From contig CAUEEP010000627.1 in the NCBI GenBank assembly GCA_958450365.1, forward strand, positions 154,876-218,875: a DNA stretch of 64,000 bases. Direction: 5' to 3'. Of the stretch, positions 21,801 to 33,307 are shown in pieces. Within the stretch, counting starts at the first letter, position 1, and each line of letters starts with the position of its first letter. The position numbers were made by a program, and so were the translations under genes. The notes beneath the pieces are model-generated. The model was not told the origin of the DNA. It ran no database searches and saw nothing but the letters and a program-made list of their open reading frames with translations. The DNA comes from Mesorhabditis belari. Lineage: Eukaryota > Nematoda > Chromadorea > Rhabditida > Rhabditidae.

Positions 21801-23683
21801 TTACTAGTTTAAGATGGGTAAATTTCTATCTCCAACTCCAACTCCAACTCCAAACCTCCAAAAGCCGCTCAAAAATCATTCTCTTTTCTTCGCGCTTCGC
21901 AGAAATCTTTTGAAGCATCTTGAAGGCATCCGTTTCAACTGAAATCGAATTTTCGGAAACAAACTAAATGACTTACCCAAACTACAAGCTTTCATTTCAT
22001 CGTCTTCAGATAGCAACAGATTACTGTAATTGGATACAATTTCAAAAAATAATGCCAACTACCACAGAGGTCCAGAGACATCCTTTGAAAGATCCATAGT
22101 TGACTTTTCGTTGGACAAATTTTGATTCAAAGCCGTCAACGAAGAATATTTGGTGAGAAAAGAAGTAGCGAAAGACAAAATTTCTTCAAATTCTTTGTCC
22201 ATTTTGATTTGTTTTTGTTTCGAATCATCGTTTGTGACTTGTTTTTCAGAATTTGATAGAATTTTGATCGGTTTTGGCTTGATTCCAAATGAAAAACGAT
22301 GTCTTCTTGGTCTTTTTCGATCTGTTTCGATCACGAAATGTCGATATGTTTTATCGTTTTTTGACTGAGCATTCGAACACTTCGTTTCCCGCATTTTCTT
22401 CTTTTGGAGATCAAGAATCTTCTGAAAACAGTGCAAAATTAATCGATTTCTAAAGAATTGAAAATTTTTTATTGTTTATGTTTAGATTAAAACATTTTTG
22501 ACTCAACCTGCCAGTGATTACTATCAGGAAACAAGTCTGGTTCGGTAATCGACTTGAAAGTGCTTAAAAACATCCATCTGTGCTGTCTTTAAGAGAGATT
22601 ATCGTTGATTAACCTTGCCTGGGCAGTTAGCAGTTGCCTTTTGAAAGTTAACATTTGATACTTCTACATCTTTACCCTGTCAAAAAGTTAATATGCAAAT
22701 TAATTGGAACTAGGGCAGATCAAAAAGCGCTGCCGGCACTTGAACCCGCCACCTTACGCTTACCGATCAACTTCGCTAATTATTACGCCACAACGTACTT
22801 GGTCTCCCTTCCTCGAGAGGGAGTCAACTCTTTGACTTCTTACTTCATCATTGAATTTCAGCATATTTTACCCAGATTTTGATGTTGTTTTGAATAAATT
22901 TAAACTAGAATGAATGAGTCTGAGCCATTTATAATATTTTCCTATTTTTATCTATCAAAAGAAATTCTGGGGAGAATTTAGATCTATCCTGATTGTTTGG
23001 CGGGGAAATGATGCAAAAATACCTATTTTAGATTTGAACCGGCTTTGAAAATTGTCTTCATGAGTCGACTTCTATCAGCCCCAGATAGTGTAGTAGTTAG
23101 TACCCGCGTCCGTCACATGTAAGGCCCGGGTTCCACTCCCGACCAGGAAATCGGTTCGATTCTTTTTTGGCTTTTATCAAGTTTTTCAAGTAAAAGTTGT
23201 TCAGATTAGTTTTCAATCCAATTTCATTGCATAAGTTAAGCTTGAAAGCTCCTGATCTTCATCCACAACTTTTCAAAGTTTATGAGATTTACATTTATTG
23301 TTTTAGATGGCGGAGTAATGAGGAAGTGCGTGGTATTTGATTCAGTGATGCTGAAAAACTTAACTCAGCAAGCTTTTCAAAAAGTTAGAAAGAATAGGCA
23401 AAAGATAAGAAAACGGAAATTGCTTTTGCTTTTTTGCTTTTGCTTTTGCAAGAATATAAATGATAAAACATGACTCACCGCAACCTTTTCCCCGATCCTT
23501 TTCCATTTCTCTTTCATCACCACTTCTCTCACCAAATCAATAGTTTCCAAACGAATATTTTCCCTTTTTTTCTTTAACAAATATTCTCTAGTAGGCTCCA
23601 GACTCTAAGAAATTTCTAAGAATTAGATTTTTCTTTTAATAAACCTTGAAAAACTCGTCCAGATCATAAAAATCAATATCCAT
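18819..23683 (-). CDS. G3: divergent paralog of the tail family, at least 660 aa
   Basis: Exons: 23645-23683 (start MDIDFYDLDEFFK), 23479-23604, 22063-22421, 21977-22023, 21856-21938, 21311-21499, 21186-21272, 20560-20625, 20345-20521, 20177-20305, 19440-19676, 19184-19417, 19047-19124, 18819-18947; phases agree throughout. The 359 nt exon is basic and lysine-rich, the rest is predicted helical. Two blocks link it to the cluster family in the same order: QEFIYWCEAGG...YLFYFMNSLL resembles the 183 nt exon (YQEYAAWCEAR...MYFVHKF), and LSKYDTKEVLEELL...WIEFF resembles the 186 nt exon (KYDKHGELPKLF...WICFF). No GTPase motif. The 3' end was not found; sequence below 18819 is repeats and tRNA-like. 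Function unknown. Confidence 0.65.
19795..19890. repeat. GCCAGTTAC short tandem repeat
   Basis: About eight imperfect 10 bp units of GGCCAGTTAC/TACCAGTTAC type in a G3 intron. No coding role seen. 19900-20170 is otherwise plain intron. Confidence 0.6.
20671..21150. repeat. Tandem repeat, period about 77-78 bp, six copies
   Basis: CCATAACTCTGA recurs near 20671, 20750, 20828, 20904, 20981 and 21058, each followed by CAAGTACCGTAATCCTGGCTAAG and GATCAAGCTACCCTAATCC. Fully inside a G3 intron. Related TACCGTAATCCCGG words continue at 21655-21750. Confidence 0.8.
22730..22800 (-). tRNA. tRNA-like sequence (degenerate)
   Basis: The minus strand contains GTGGCGTAATAATTAGCGAAG, GGTAAGCG and a T arm GGCGGGTTCAAGTGCCGGC. 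The D arm is not well formed. It lies in the 1 kb G3 intron 22422-23478. Confidence 0.35.
23082..23152 (+). tRNA. tRNA-like sequence (Val-CAC-like, degenerate)
   Basis: Contains AGTGTAGTAGTTAGTACC (A box) and CCCGGGTTCCACTCCCG (T arm). By position the loop GTCACAT gives anticodon CAC (Val). The anticodon stem pairs poorly, so a pseudogene is likely. Same intron as the previous tRNA-like sequence. Confidence 0.4.
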
Positions 23684-24295
23684 TTGAGTAGTTTGTCAAG
23701 TAGAAGCTTTAGAAATTAGAATTAGAAAGCAAAGCAGCAAATTGTTGACAAAATTTGAGAGAGAACGGACTCGTGTCACGTGGATTCTTATCAAAAAAGT
23801 GGTTCACTTTGCAACCAAAATCATGAAAACTTGAAAAAACCTTGCGCAAGAGCTGAAAACCTTGCGCAAGCAGAGTTCAAAACTTTGAATCGGTAAACTC
23901 TTGTTGATCCGCTTTTAATAGGAAACCTTTTTTTGACGGAAATTTTATTGAAATCAAATTTATTTCCAAGGTCAATTTTGAAAAACAAATTCTTTTTGAT
24001 GAAAAACGTTCAACGCTAAGTTTTCTAATTCGATTTGAGAAAAGGAAAAAAATCACGTAAGAAAAAACATTTACTGGCTGATTTTATCAAAAAACAGAAC
24101 GCCAGTTGCGGCCAAAATATCCGGCAATGGAAAGATCGACTGATCTTCAGAAAATTAACAGAAAATTCTTCTAGAATTTTACTGAATATAACAAGAATAA
24201 CAACAATAGTCAAAACAACAAAAAAACAGTTAAATCTCAAAGTTTCCTCCTCCAGGACTTTTCCAGCAACCCAATATCTAGTACAGTAAAACCTT

Positions 24296-24392
24296 GTTAG
24301 TAGAAAACTCTTTAGTAAATAAAGTTATTTATTGAATATAATTATTTAGTAAATATAGTTATTTATTGAATATAGTTATTTAGTAAATAGGT
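24296..24392. repeat. TAGTAAATA/GTTATTTATTGAATA tandem repeat
   Basis: AT-only repeat with alternating TTATTTAGTAAATA and TTATTTATTGAATA units, upstream of G3. 23700-24290 shows no supportable gene; its reading frames lack splice context or paralogs. Confidence 0.5.
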
Positions 24393-24536
24393 TTTCTAGC
24401 ACCCTTTGACAAAAAACAAATTGACATTCAATTAAACTTCAATAGTCAATAGATTTTTCGATCTCCCTTGAGTCATTTACTAACGAGGTTTGTATTGTAT
24501 TTAGTAACCGATTTTTCGTGTATTTCCCTAGTTTAC

Positions 24537-24894
24537 CTTGTGTTTGTAATACTCCTCCAAAACTGTGATCAAAGTCGAGTGTTTTTCGTTTGGAATAGAG
24601 AGCTTCAACGTATCACACGCCTTTCGATAGTGATTTAAAACGTCCGCTTGAGCGAAACCGTGATTTGGCTAAATATGTAAGTTGAGACTTCGAAAAACTT
24701 TGAATTCACCAGCAGAGAAATGACGTCAATCCATTGATTCACGAAGATTCGATTCATCAATTTGCGAAGCTCACAATGTTTGCCATACTTTTGCAGAGTT
24801 GAGAAGAAAAATTGTCATCGACTCTTCGAAATTCAACAAGTTTTGCAATTTCTTGCTTTGTGATTCTTTTCGATCCAATCACTTTTTCGAAATC
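24537..24894 (-). pseudogene. Two-exon remnant of a tail-family gene with frameshift
   Basis: Exon 24710-24894 matches the 186 nt exon of the family (IAKLVEFRR... versus ISALIEYSK..., then LQKYGKHCELRKL...WIDV versus KYDKHGELPKL...WICF) but is 185 nt; one T is missing in the run near 24809-24813, shifting frame. Exon 24537-24668 (44 codons) matches the next family exon (DVLNHYRKACDTL...VLEEYY versus DTLNEYERVRRDL...IKELF). No other exons of this copy were found up- or downstream. A sequencing error in the T run cannot be excluded. Confidence 0.65.
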
Positions 24895-25029
24895 CTTAAA
24901 TTTTTCAGTCTTACACCAAGAGATCGATTGACAAACTTTGACAGATCCCAAGATCTGGTTAGAGCCCAGACTTGGCAGAACCTGGACCTTGACTCTGGAT
25001 CTCTTGGCCTGATTGACCTCATTTATAGA

Positions 25030-25285
25030 CTCTAGAGTCCGGTTGGAACGCTGTCATGAAACTGGCTTCTGACCGAGCTCTGGCCCGGCCTTACAATTAG
25101 CTCGATTTTACAGGGTAGAACCCCAAAGTAAAATGACAATAAAGCACTAAATGACAACAATATTTTGGCTTTTTTGGACCGGCTTTGAAGTTTTCTTCTA
25201 ACTATGCTATGCCAAAGCTGGCCTGGTCTTACAATCAGATTGGTTCTACAGAACTTAGAGTCCAGATAGAGCAACCCTAACGGTT
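25030..25285. repeat. Dispersed repeat, copy of 6644-6892
   Basis: Shares GGTTGGAACGCTGTCATGAAACTGG and the following 200 bp with the sequence downstream of s1. In s1 this end includes the last codons; here they are followed by a broken start exon. Confidence 0.55.
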
Positions 25286-25312
25286 ATAGCCGAAAGTGTC
25301 TTAATCGCTCAT
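25286..25312 (-). pseudogene. Broken MSD start exon
   Basis: The ATG at 25310-25312 begins M-S-D and then meets TAA where s1 reads CAG (GATCAGGAC became GATTAAGAC). It is a dead relic of the nine-residue start exon of s1, s2, G5 and G6. Confidence 0.55.
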
Positions 25313-26140
25313 CTTTAAATATTTTTAACTAAAAGCAGAATTAAAACTGAAAAAAATACAAGAAAAATCAAATCAAATCAAATGCAAAAGTATGACTAAA
25401 ATCAAATGAAATCGAATCGAAACCTCATCCAAAACAATAAACTCAAAAATTTATTAAAGCTTGCTTAATGGTGAAAATCCTGCATTTCCTCAGCTCGTTT
25501 TTCGAATTTCTCTATTTCTTGGTCAGAGTCAGTTCTTTGACTCGATCTTGACCCAGATTGGTGATAGTTTATCGCTTGTGGATGCTTTCGATACTGTGAC
25601 GTCGTTCCATATGAGTTAGCTATAAAATGATGATTTACAGGGATTTTCTTATCAAATATTGGTTTATTGGCTAAATTTTAGAACTGTTTTTAGATTTCTT
25701 ACTGGCTGAAGCATAGAACCTTAACAATGGTATTATTTGAAAACAGAAAGCTAAGGACAAGTTTATTTAGTGTTTTGATAATGGTTTGATTGGTATGAAA
25801 TGTCACTATTTTTCCGATTCTTGAAACTCGTAAACAAATAAAGTCAAGAACACTTTTCTTAAAACAATGAAACCGGGTTTCCCCACTTTTTGCTATTTCG
25901 AAATTCTGTCAACTTTTGGCTATTGAAAATCTGCCACTTGGACATCTGTGACACGTTATATTGCACGAACAAGAACATAATGGCCTCTAGTGTTCAGCTA
26001 ATATTAAAAATGTGGAAGGAGAAGCTCTGGGGATAAACGAAGACAAACTGAGGAGTCTTCCAGCAGTTCAGCCGGATAATGCCAACGTGCTAGAAATTTT
26101 TCAAACCAACGGGCTTCCTTCCCAATAACAAAAGAGTACC
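25313..26140. promoter_or_regulatory. Shared upstream block, copy with no intact gene
   Basis: Homologous to 37350-38160, 43625-44310 and 49396-50150 (AAACTCAAAAATTTATTAAAGC, AACAATGAAACCGGGTTTCC, CATAATGGCCTCTAG). It is followed by a LINE insertion. Presumed former 5' region. Confidence 0.45.
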
Positions 26141-26144
26141 AACT

Positions 26145-27085
26145 CCACAGAGCTGGACAGAAGAAATACCGATAGTCCTCCCAGCCGAAATCAGAGCAGC
26201 CATCGCCACCACCAAGACTGGAACAGCACCAGGGTCAGGGTGAGAGGCAAGGACAGTCCTGCTCTACAAGAAAGGAGACAAAGAAGATATCGGAAACTAC
26301 AGGCCAATATCTCTGCTATCGGTCCTGTACAAGCTTTACACGAAGATTCTCCAACAACGAATAGAGCGGCAACTCGACGACTACCAGCCAGTGGAGCAGG
26401 CCGGCTTCCGCAAGAACTTCTCGGTGATTGACCACTTGCAAGCCGTCACCCAACTGATCGAAAAAACACGAAAATTCTGAATGCCACTCATCCTGGTGTT
26501 CGTCGATTACAAGAAGGCATTCGACTCAGTGGAACACGGCGCAGTGACACAAGCTCTTCTTGACGCAGGGATTGACCTCGGATATATCCACGCCATACAG
26601 GGCGGCTACACGGAGACTACCACCACCATCAAGATGTTCGAGAGGGAAGTCCACATCCCGATCAAGCGCAAGGCCACGACACAGACCACCGAACGAGCCC
26701 TGAGAACGACGCATCGAGCCCTTGAAAGGAACTCCTCAGGCACAATAGGAAGACGCAGCTCGACCAAGACCTAAGAAGTACGGATATGCGCCGGCTCTCG
26801 GGATTCAGAGATCCAGTGGAAGTGATCGAGAGAAAAAGACTCAGATGGGCCGGCCACGTAGAACAGACGACAGGTGGACGATACGGATCACATAGTGGCT
26901 ACCACGAGACCAGAAGAGGCCCATCGGAAGACCAGCAACGAGGTGGAGCACAAGAGTGACACAAGACGTCGAACCAGAAACAACCAAGATAGGAAACGCT
27001 GGGTGACAACGCTGGGTGACAACAGCAAGGGATAGAGAAATTTGGAAGCAGGTTGTGATCTGCGCAAATAGGAACACCTAAGTGC
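26145..27085 (+). pseudogene. RTE-like non-LTR retrotransposon fragment
   Basis: A plus-strand reverse-transcriptase relic with several frame breaks. RPISLLSVLYKLYT, QAGFRKNFSVIDHL and FVDYKKAFDSVEHG (first catalytic Asp block) are readable. After VHIPIKR the sequence jumps to RTTHRALERN and RLRWAGHVEQ, typical of the C-terminus, so the block with the catalytic YADD/FADD is deleted. The element interrupts the shared spacer: host sequence resumes with GACTTAACAGAAACAACAG, as at 50200. No endonuclease domain is present. Confidence 0.75.
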
Positions 27086-27579
27086 GAAGACAGATAAAAA
27101 AATGACTTAACAGAAACAACAGCCTGAATTAAAAGACTTAACAGAGGTAACAGACATCCAGAAATGACAACGCGTTTCAATCAGCGCCGCTTATCTTTCT
27201 TGATGCAAGCGCAAATCGTTTTTACTCTTTACTTTGTGACAAAGGATGAAAATGAATTCTAACTCTCAACTTTCAGTGAAAATGTCTGCGAATGTGAAAA
27301 TGTCTTAAACTTGCGCCTTCCGATAACTACTGATTCCGAGTGATGAGCAATGGTTTGATCACTAAACGCTCGATTTCGAATATGATGTGTCAAAAAGTGG
27401 CTTGCGGATTAGTTCGCATTAAAACCAAAAACCAAAAAAGGCATCTGGTCTTTGCCAGTAAAATGAGCTCAGAGTATCCAAAATAATGGAAAATATTGAT
27501 AATGATTGCATGTAAAAGACTGAAAAAATCAGTTGTTTATTTTTAGCGACATTTCATACTCATCAACCCCATAACCAAG

Positions 27580-30500
27580 TTAGTTATTAAGCAATTGCCT
27601 GCCTGAATTGCGGATGATTGGAACCTTCGGGAAAGAGGATATTTCCCTCGATTTGTTCCCATCTTCCAGCCTCCTAAATGTCTCGGCTTGTCGTTGTTTC
27701 CCCTCATTTTCTCTTCGCTCCCGTTCTTCCCGTTCTCGCTTCTGAATTAAATTCTTGGAAACTAATTTACAAAACAAAAAACATTTTTCCTTATGTTGAA
27801 CAACTCTTTTATATCGCTCAGTAAAATGAGATGGGTCCCATGCGGAACATTTAACGGAAGATCTTTGCGTACTCGTTCGTACTCGTTCAGCGTGTCCCAC
27901 TCGCCGAAGCCTTTGCGTGGCTGAAAATTGGGGTCCTTGGTCAAGGTCCTTATCATCTTTTTGAATATGGAGTCTATCTTTAGAGCTGTAAACTAGGTCA
28001 CGTCAGGCCTAAGCTATGCCAATGTCAGCCTCAATGAGTCCTCAGGACGTAGCATTAAAAAGTGACAACGGAAAATGTCTTTGAAATAATTCTGGCTGGA
28101 ATGCAGACTGTTTATTGATTTGTTGTACCGGGAATTATCGACTCACCAAGCAGTAAAAGAAAAAGATCCAGTTGTCGACGAGCCCTTTGTCAAGCAGCTT
28201 AGACAATTCCTCATGTTTGTCATACTTGCAAAGAGTCCTCGAGAAAAAGTCGCGTTTACTTTTCGAGTATTCGATGAGTGCCGAGATTTTCGCAATGCTC
28301 AATGAGTCACACTCGAGCACATTGTGAAACTCCTAAAGGTTGAAATTTTTTGAAATAACTTCAGGAAAGCATGTTTAGCATTTTCGACTAATTGACTTGT
28401 GGCAAATTCATGATGTATAGTAGTGGTCAAAAGCTTGAACACATCCATCCGTGCGAAATTAAAAGGCTGTCATTTCGTCGCTAGTTAATGTTATTCAACT
28501 AACTAAAAACTTATTCTGTGTCATTTTTTTGCCTTTTCAACTCATTTTAGGTTATACCTTCATTTTGACTTTCTTTATATGTATTTCTTGAAATAACCTT
28601 GTTTTTGAGATGATCAAAAGTTTGAACACGCTTATGAAATAACAAAATTTATTGCTTTAAAAATAATAAGTCTTAATATTTAGTTGCGAATCCTTTAGCA
28701 GTTTTTTTTTTGTAAAAAAAATTTTTGAACTAGCTTCAGGATAGTATGTTCTTCACTAGCTTTCTACTCCTTTATTGACTTATGGAGAATCCATGATGTA
28801 AGTAACACTAAAGCTAACAAATCTCACTCAAACCTGAGCCAACAACTCGTTGAACACATCTCCGACCTTTTGCGCACAAACTTTCTTCTTTGCCGGCTAA
28901 ATTCGGCTTTCACTAGATGGTCAAAATCTGATCGACTCACCTTCGATTTCCGTCTTTGCAACACTTTTCGCTTGAGATTTTGCGCGTCCGTCCATTTTGG
29001 GTTCTCCGTACGACGAATGATCTCATTCTAAAGTTGATATAGCAGCTCCGTTTGATAATTTACATGGATAATATCCAGATTCTAGGTTAGACTTTTTTAA
29101 GCCTTTTTTTTGTTCAAAATTGTGAGCATGCAGAAAATCCAGGTCCTGGTTTCTGTCTCTGACCTGGTCATAGAAAAAAGTTGGTTCATGAGCTAACAAC
29201 TGTAAGCCAGGGTCCGGGCTCACCATCCGCAAGATCGCAAGATTTTGAACGCAAGTCTGGTTTATCAATAAAACTTGCGAGTTCGCAAGTCGCAAGTCGG
29301 TAATTCATTAACAAAATCTCGCGAGATTCAACTTGCGAAACTTTACAAAATCTTTCGACTTTTGCAAGTCACCCAATAAGGTGATTTGCGATATATAAAA
29401 ACACTGAAAATCACTTTAAAAAGTAATATTTTTTAAAAACGGAAAAGTCGGAAGTCACAATTCGTAAGCCTCAAGTTCGCAAGCTCCAAGTTGCAAGTCC
29501 TAAGTTCTCGTAATTTGGTGATGGTGAACCCCGGCCAAGGCCTTCGACTGGCCACGGGATCTCGCTTTGCTGCAGACCTAACTAATAAAGCTCCAGACAG
29601 ATCTGTCCGTAAGCCCGTTAGAAGCCTGACCTGGCCTGGCCTGAAATAACCCAATTTCCGGAAATGGATTCACAACGAATCGAAAAACAGTCCAAGATAT
29701 AATATACAATATTCATTTGAACAAAAGTTCAACATTTTTGAGTTTTTTTTCAAAAACATCAATCTCAATGTGCTCAATGAACACAAACCTCGTATCCCCG
29801 AACATCGATGTCGATTCCATGGTGTTCCCGCATGTACAGAGTGCACTCGGTGTGGAATTTGTGCACAAAGTATATCATGATTTTTGAGTCGATTCGAGCC
29901 TCACACCACGCTGCATACTCCTGGTAGATCTCTTCGAAATGTCTCTGCTTTTCGTTTTTGCCATCGATTTGCTGAAACGCGACTTTTCTTTGCACAAGAT
30001 TGGCTCAACCTCTAGAATTGTTTTCAAAACGCGAAACTTGATGTCCATCTCGCGGACAGCGTCGTCAACTAGCGTTTTCGAGACATATCGGTCGATCTCT
30101 GTGTCGGAGATTTCATCTGAAGTATCTTTATGACAATATTAGCTTTAGATTAAACCGTATTCTGGTGAGTCAGGGCGTGGCAAGTTGGTTGGCAATGAAG
30201 CACTAAATTACCACAATATTTTGGTCACTTGCTTTGCTTTTTGTTTTGTTTTAACTATGATCTTCTAAAGCGGGACTTTTGCATTGTTTTCCCGTCAAGA
30301 TAAATGTAAATTACTCCAGTTTGTCTCTAGTTGGGGAAAGGTACTCGGAGAATAGTATACTTTATTAGGTTTATCTTCATTCATTCTAGCTCAAATCTAT
30401 TCAAAAACTATGTAAAATCTAGCAAAATATGCTGAAATTCAATGATAGAGTAAGAAATCAAAGATCAGTTTGCATATTACTTCGTTACAAAGATGTAAAA

Positions 30501-32968
30501 GTATCATCAAAACTCTGACTTTAACAAACCTCCGTGAAACTACTCGATCCTCATTGGCATAGGTTGTTTCCTTTTGGTCACCTTCGAATCTTTGTCTTGT
30601 CTTTTCTATTCCCGAATCATCCACTATGTTCCCTTCATGAGCCAATTTAACTTCTTGCGAGGGTTGTGAAATAGGTTTGCAACAAGGCGGTGTTCGATGA
30701 CTTTCCATTAGTTCCAAAGAAGTTTCAGCACTTTCTTTTTTCTTTTCCTCTTTGAACGTATCCAGCATATTTAGAGAACCATTTGATTGCGTTTTACAAA
30801 TTCCATGCTCTTCCTCCAGATCATTTTCCGAATCAGAAGCAATATTGGAATAATTTGCGGAATCGCTTTTCTAAAGTGAGCCAAGATTCGCTAGAATTAG
30901 TCTCAAACCTGGATCTCGGCAGCCAATTCAGCTTCGAGCTCGGCTTTTTTGATCTCCGTGATTTTCTTTGAGGCAAGGATGTTCCGGCAAATCAAACCCG
31001 TTTTCTAAAAAGATAGATTAAAGGAGAACAGGAAACAGTTTAGTTAGATGAATAAACGTCCCACATGCTCGCTTTACTTTCAATAACTACCGGAATCTTG
31101 CTAGTTTTTATCCAATCTTTCAATATCTTTCGATATCTGACGCTAATCCTTACATAATCAAGAATGTTCAGGGATTAAAACAAGATAGGATTACGGTAAC
31201 ATTTCAACATTTGATACCATTTCAAACCTCTAAAGTGGTTTGAATCTTTCCCTCGATTATGCAAAACTCTGCACTTTCGATCGCATTTTCAAAGCACTCC
31301 TTTTTGAAAGATTGAATGATTTTTTTAATGTGAACTTTGATCTGATCTTCTTCTGGAACATTGCCAAAGTTGGTCTGAAATATTTAAAGAATTGAAAAGT
31401 CTAGAGCTAAATAAGCTGACAAACCGTGAGCAAGTAAACTCGGAGCTCATTGTTCAGCTCGTTAAGTCGAGTTTCAATGAATTGCGATTTAAGGGTGATA
31501 ATTTTTGTGCTCAGCGCTTCCTAAAGCAAATGATAACAAACTCTTTAGTAAAATTGAACAGTTACCTTTATTGAATGAATGGTCGTTGAGAGCATTGTAA
31601 AGCTACCGTATTTCTCAAGAATTGAATTCCTTTCCCAGTGCAGAGCCTCTTTTAGAGTTGAAATCTGTTTGAAAGGTTTGTAAATCTTGATTGAAAATGA
31701 TTTTTATCTTAGTATAAGTATTTTAGTATCAATTTTTAAACCTACCTTGTGAATTCGCGTTCGAAATTCTTGGGCAAACTTCTCAAACTCAGCCGCTTTC
31801 AAAGCGTCTTTCTCCTTTTTCATTTGAGCGAACTCGTTTTTCTTCTCCAGAATCATTTCCTATTGTAAAATTGTTTTTAGTATCTGTTGGTACTGTTGGA
31901 AAATTGTGTTTTTATGTTGTTTGTAAATGTTGATTGAAAATGATTTTTATCTTGGTATAAGTATTTTAGTATCAATTTTTAAGCCTACCTTTTGGATTTT
32001 CGTTCTAAATTCTTGGGCAAACTTCTCAGTCGCTTTCAACGCGTCTTTCTCCTTTTTCAGTTGAGCGAACTCGTTTTTCTTTGCCAGAATAATTTTCTAT
32101 TGTAAAAAAAACGGTTTCATTATCTCTTGGTACTATCAATATACTTTTACATCGTTTTCTCGCCAACCAAAACAAAATAAATGTAAATTCCCTTTTTCTC
32201 TAGTTGGGTAAAGATCCGAAAAATAGTATAAATGACTAAACCGGAAACTGAATTTAACAGGTAAACTTGGGTAAACTAAGCCATTTCAAGTCGTTCAATT
32301 ACCCAGTTCAGTCACATAATGAACCAAGCAATGTTGCTTCTACTTTTTCTCTTACCTCAATCTTTGGATCCAACAAAGCGTGAGCTTCAGCAATGGGATT
32401 TTCCTTTTTCAGCAACAGGGTTTCCAATTTTCGATCAGCTTCAGCTTTTCCTAAAGCTTCAGCCATTGACAAAGTTTCCGGAGTCGAAGTCTAAAATAAT
32501 TTGTAAGCTTTTTCAGCTCTTATCGGCACTTTCAAAGTTGTCGGGTATTTTAAAAATTTTGTCCTTTGAGTGAAAGCGCTTAAAGACTAATAACTTTAGA
32601 TCTAGTTCCAACTCTAGATTCAAACCAGATCCAGATCCAGTTCCGGATTTAGGATCAGGTCTAGGTCTAAGTCCAGCTGTAGCTCCAGCTCCAGTTCCAG
32701 GTTCAAAACAGGTCAAGATCCAGCTCCAAGTTTAGGAACAGGTTTAAGTTCAGGTTCAGCTCCAGTTCCAGGTCTGGACAATTTTATAGGTTATAGGCCT
32801 TCAGAGTGTAACGACTCATTCAAAATACCCGGGAAGCATTTTTTCAAAGCAGAAAGTAAAGCAAGAATCATTTTTCTTGGGCCAAGATACCTTGAGCGCT
32901 TCCGCAAAGACATCAAATGCTTTGTTCACTGCTTGGGTCTTCAAACGATTGGGTACCTCATAGGACAT
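27580..32968 (-). CDS. G4: GTPase-less tail paralog, about 750 aa
   Basis: Exons: 32891-32968 (start MSYEVPNRL, behind TTTCAG), 32356-32490, 31989-32096, 31746-31859, 31566-31664, 31425-31520, 31228-31374, 30909-31004, 30530-30870, 30156-30202, 30010-30116, 29789-29971, 28941-29027, 28834-28896, 28147-28332, 27783-27992, 27580-27741. Phases agree from start to stop. The product is a long charged helical protein ending in KREREERERRENEG-type coiled coil. The 108/114 nt exon pair (31989-32096 and 31746-31859) is a tandem duplication of one exon that is single in all other paralogs. No GTPase motif and no upstream GTPase exons; the sequence upstream is a segmental duplication, so 5' exons could have been lost. 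Function unknown. Confidence 0.75.
28425..28635. mobile_element. Small Tc1-like solo element
   Basis: AGTGGTCAAAAGCTTGAACAC to GATGATCAAAAGTTTGAACACG, same family and same intron position as 8909-9130 in G2. Confidence 0.45.
29040..29560. repeat. TCGCAAG palindromic intron repeat
   Basis: Single copy in the G4 intron between the 183 and 87 nt exons, including TCTCGCGAGATTCAACTTGCGAA and CAATAAGGTGATTTGCG, followed by a GGTGATGGTGAACCC block. Confidence 0.6.
32580..32790. repeat. CCAGCTCCAGTTCC-rich simple repeat
   Basis: Hexamer-like CCAGNT units in the intron between G4 exons 1 and 2. Equivalent tracts lie at 43200-43350, 48960-49120 and 55650-55800. Coding-looking frames on the minus strand are an artefact of the repeat. 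Confidence 0.6.
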
Positions 32969-32999
32969 CTGAAATTTGAAAAAAACATGAAAGAAAGAT

Positions 33000-33270
33000 C
33001 TGTACTTGTCTATCAGTTTATTCCTTTTCTAAAGAACGTCTTTTTTACAAAATACCATAATCAACGTTACATTCAATCAGCTCAATTTTGGTCAGATTCG
33101 ATGAAGAATCAAGACCCACAAGGGAATGGTCTGAGCTCAAAGTTCGGAATCGACTGGAAACACAGTGCATGACATAGTATCGGCAATGGCGAACAAAATG
33201 CCACAAAAATTACCCGCTAATAGCCAAGGAAACGCAAGGAAACTAGCATGCGAAATCGGGATTCAAAACT
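33000..33270. repeat. Left part of segmental duplication (related to 59345-59425 and 60470-60590)
   Basis: AAAGAAAGATCTGTACTTGTC matches 59345 onward, and CACAAGGGAATGGTCTGAG to GGCAATGGCGAACAAAA matches 60480 onward and, inverted, 61560-61708. Non-coding. Confidence 0.6.
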
Positions 33271-33307
33271 AGTTCCTTTATAAGGCTTCACTCACTACCC
33301 GCGAAAG

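Noticed and set aside
24025..24289. Frames on both strands upstream of G3
   Set aside because: AT-rich sequence with no conserved counterpart in other copies and no splice context.
26841..27180. Minus-strand frames of 78 and 93 codons with hydrophobic content
   Set aside because: Antisense to the LINE fragment, whose plus-strand frames have recognisable RT motifs.
32513..32716. Minus-strand frame rich in G, T, E and L
   Set aside because: Translation of the CCAGNT simple repeat in a G4 intron.
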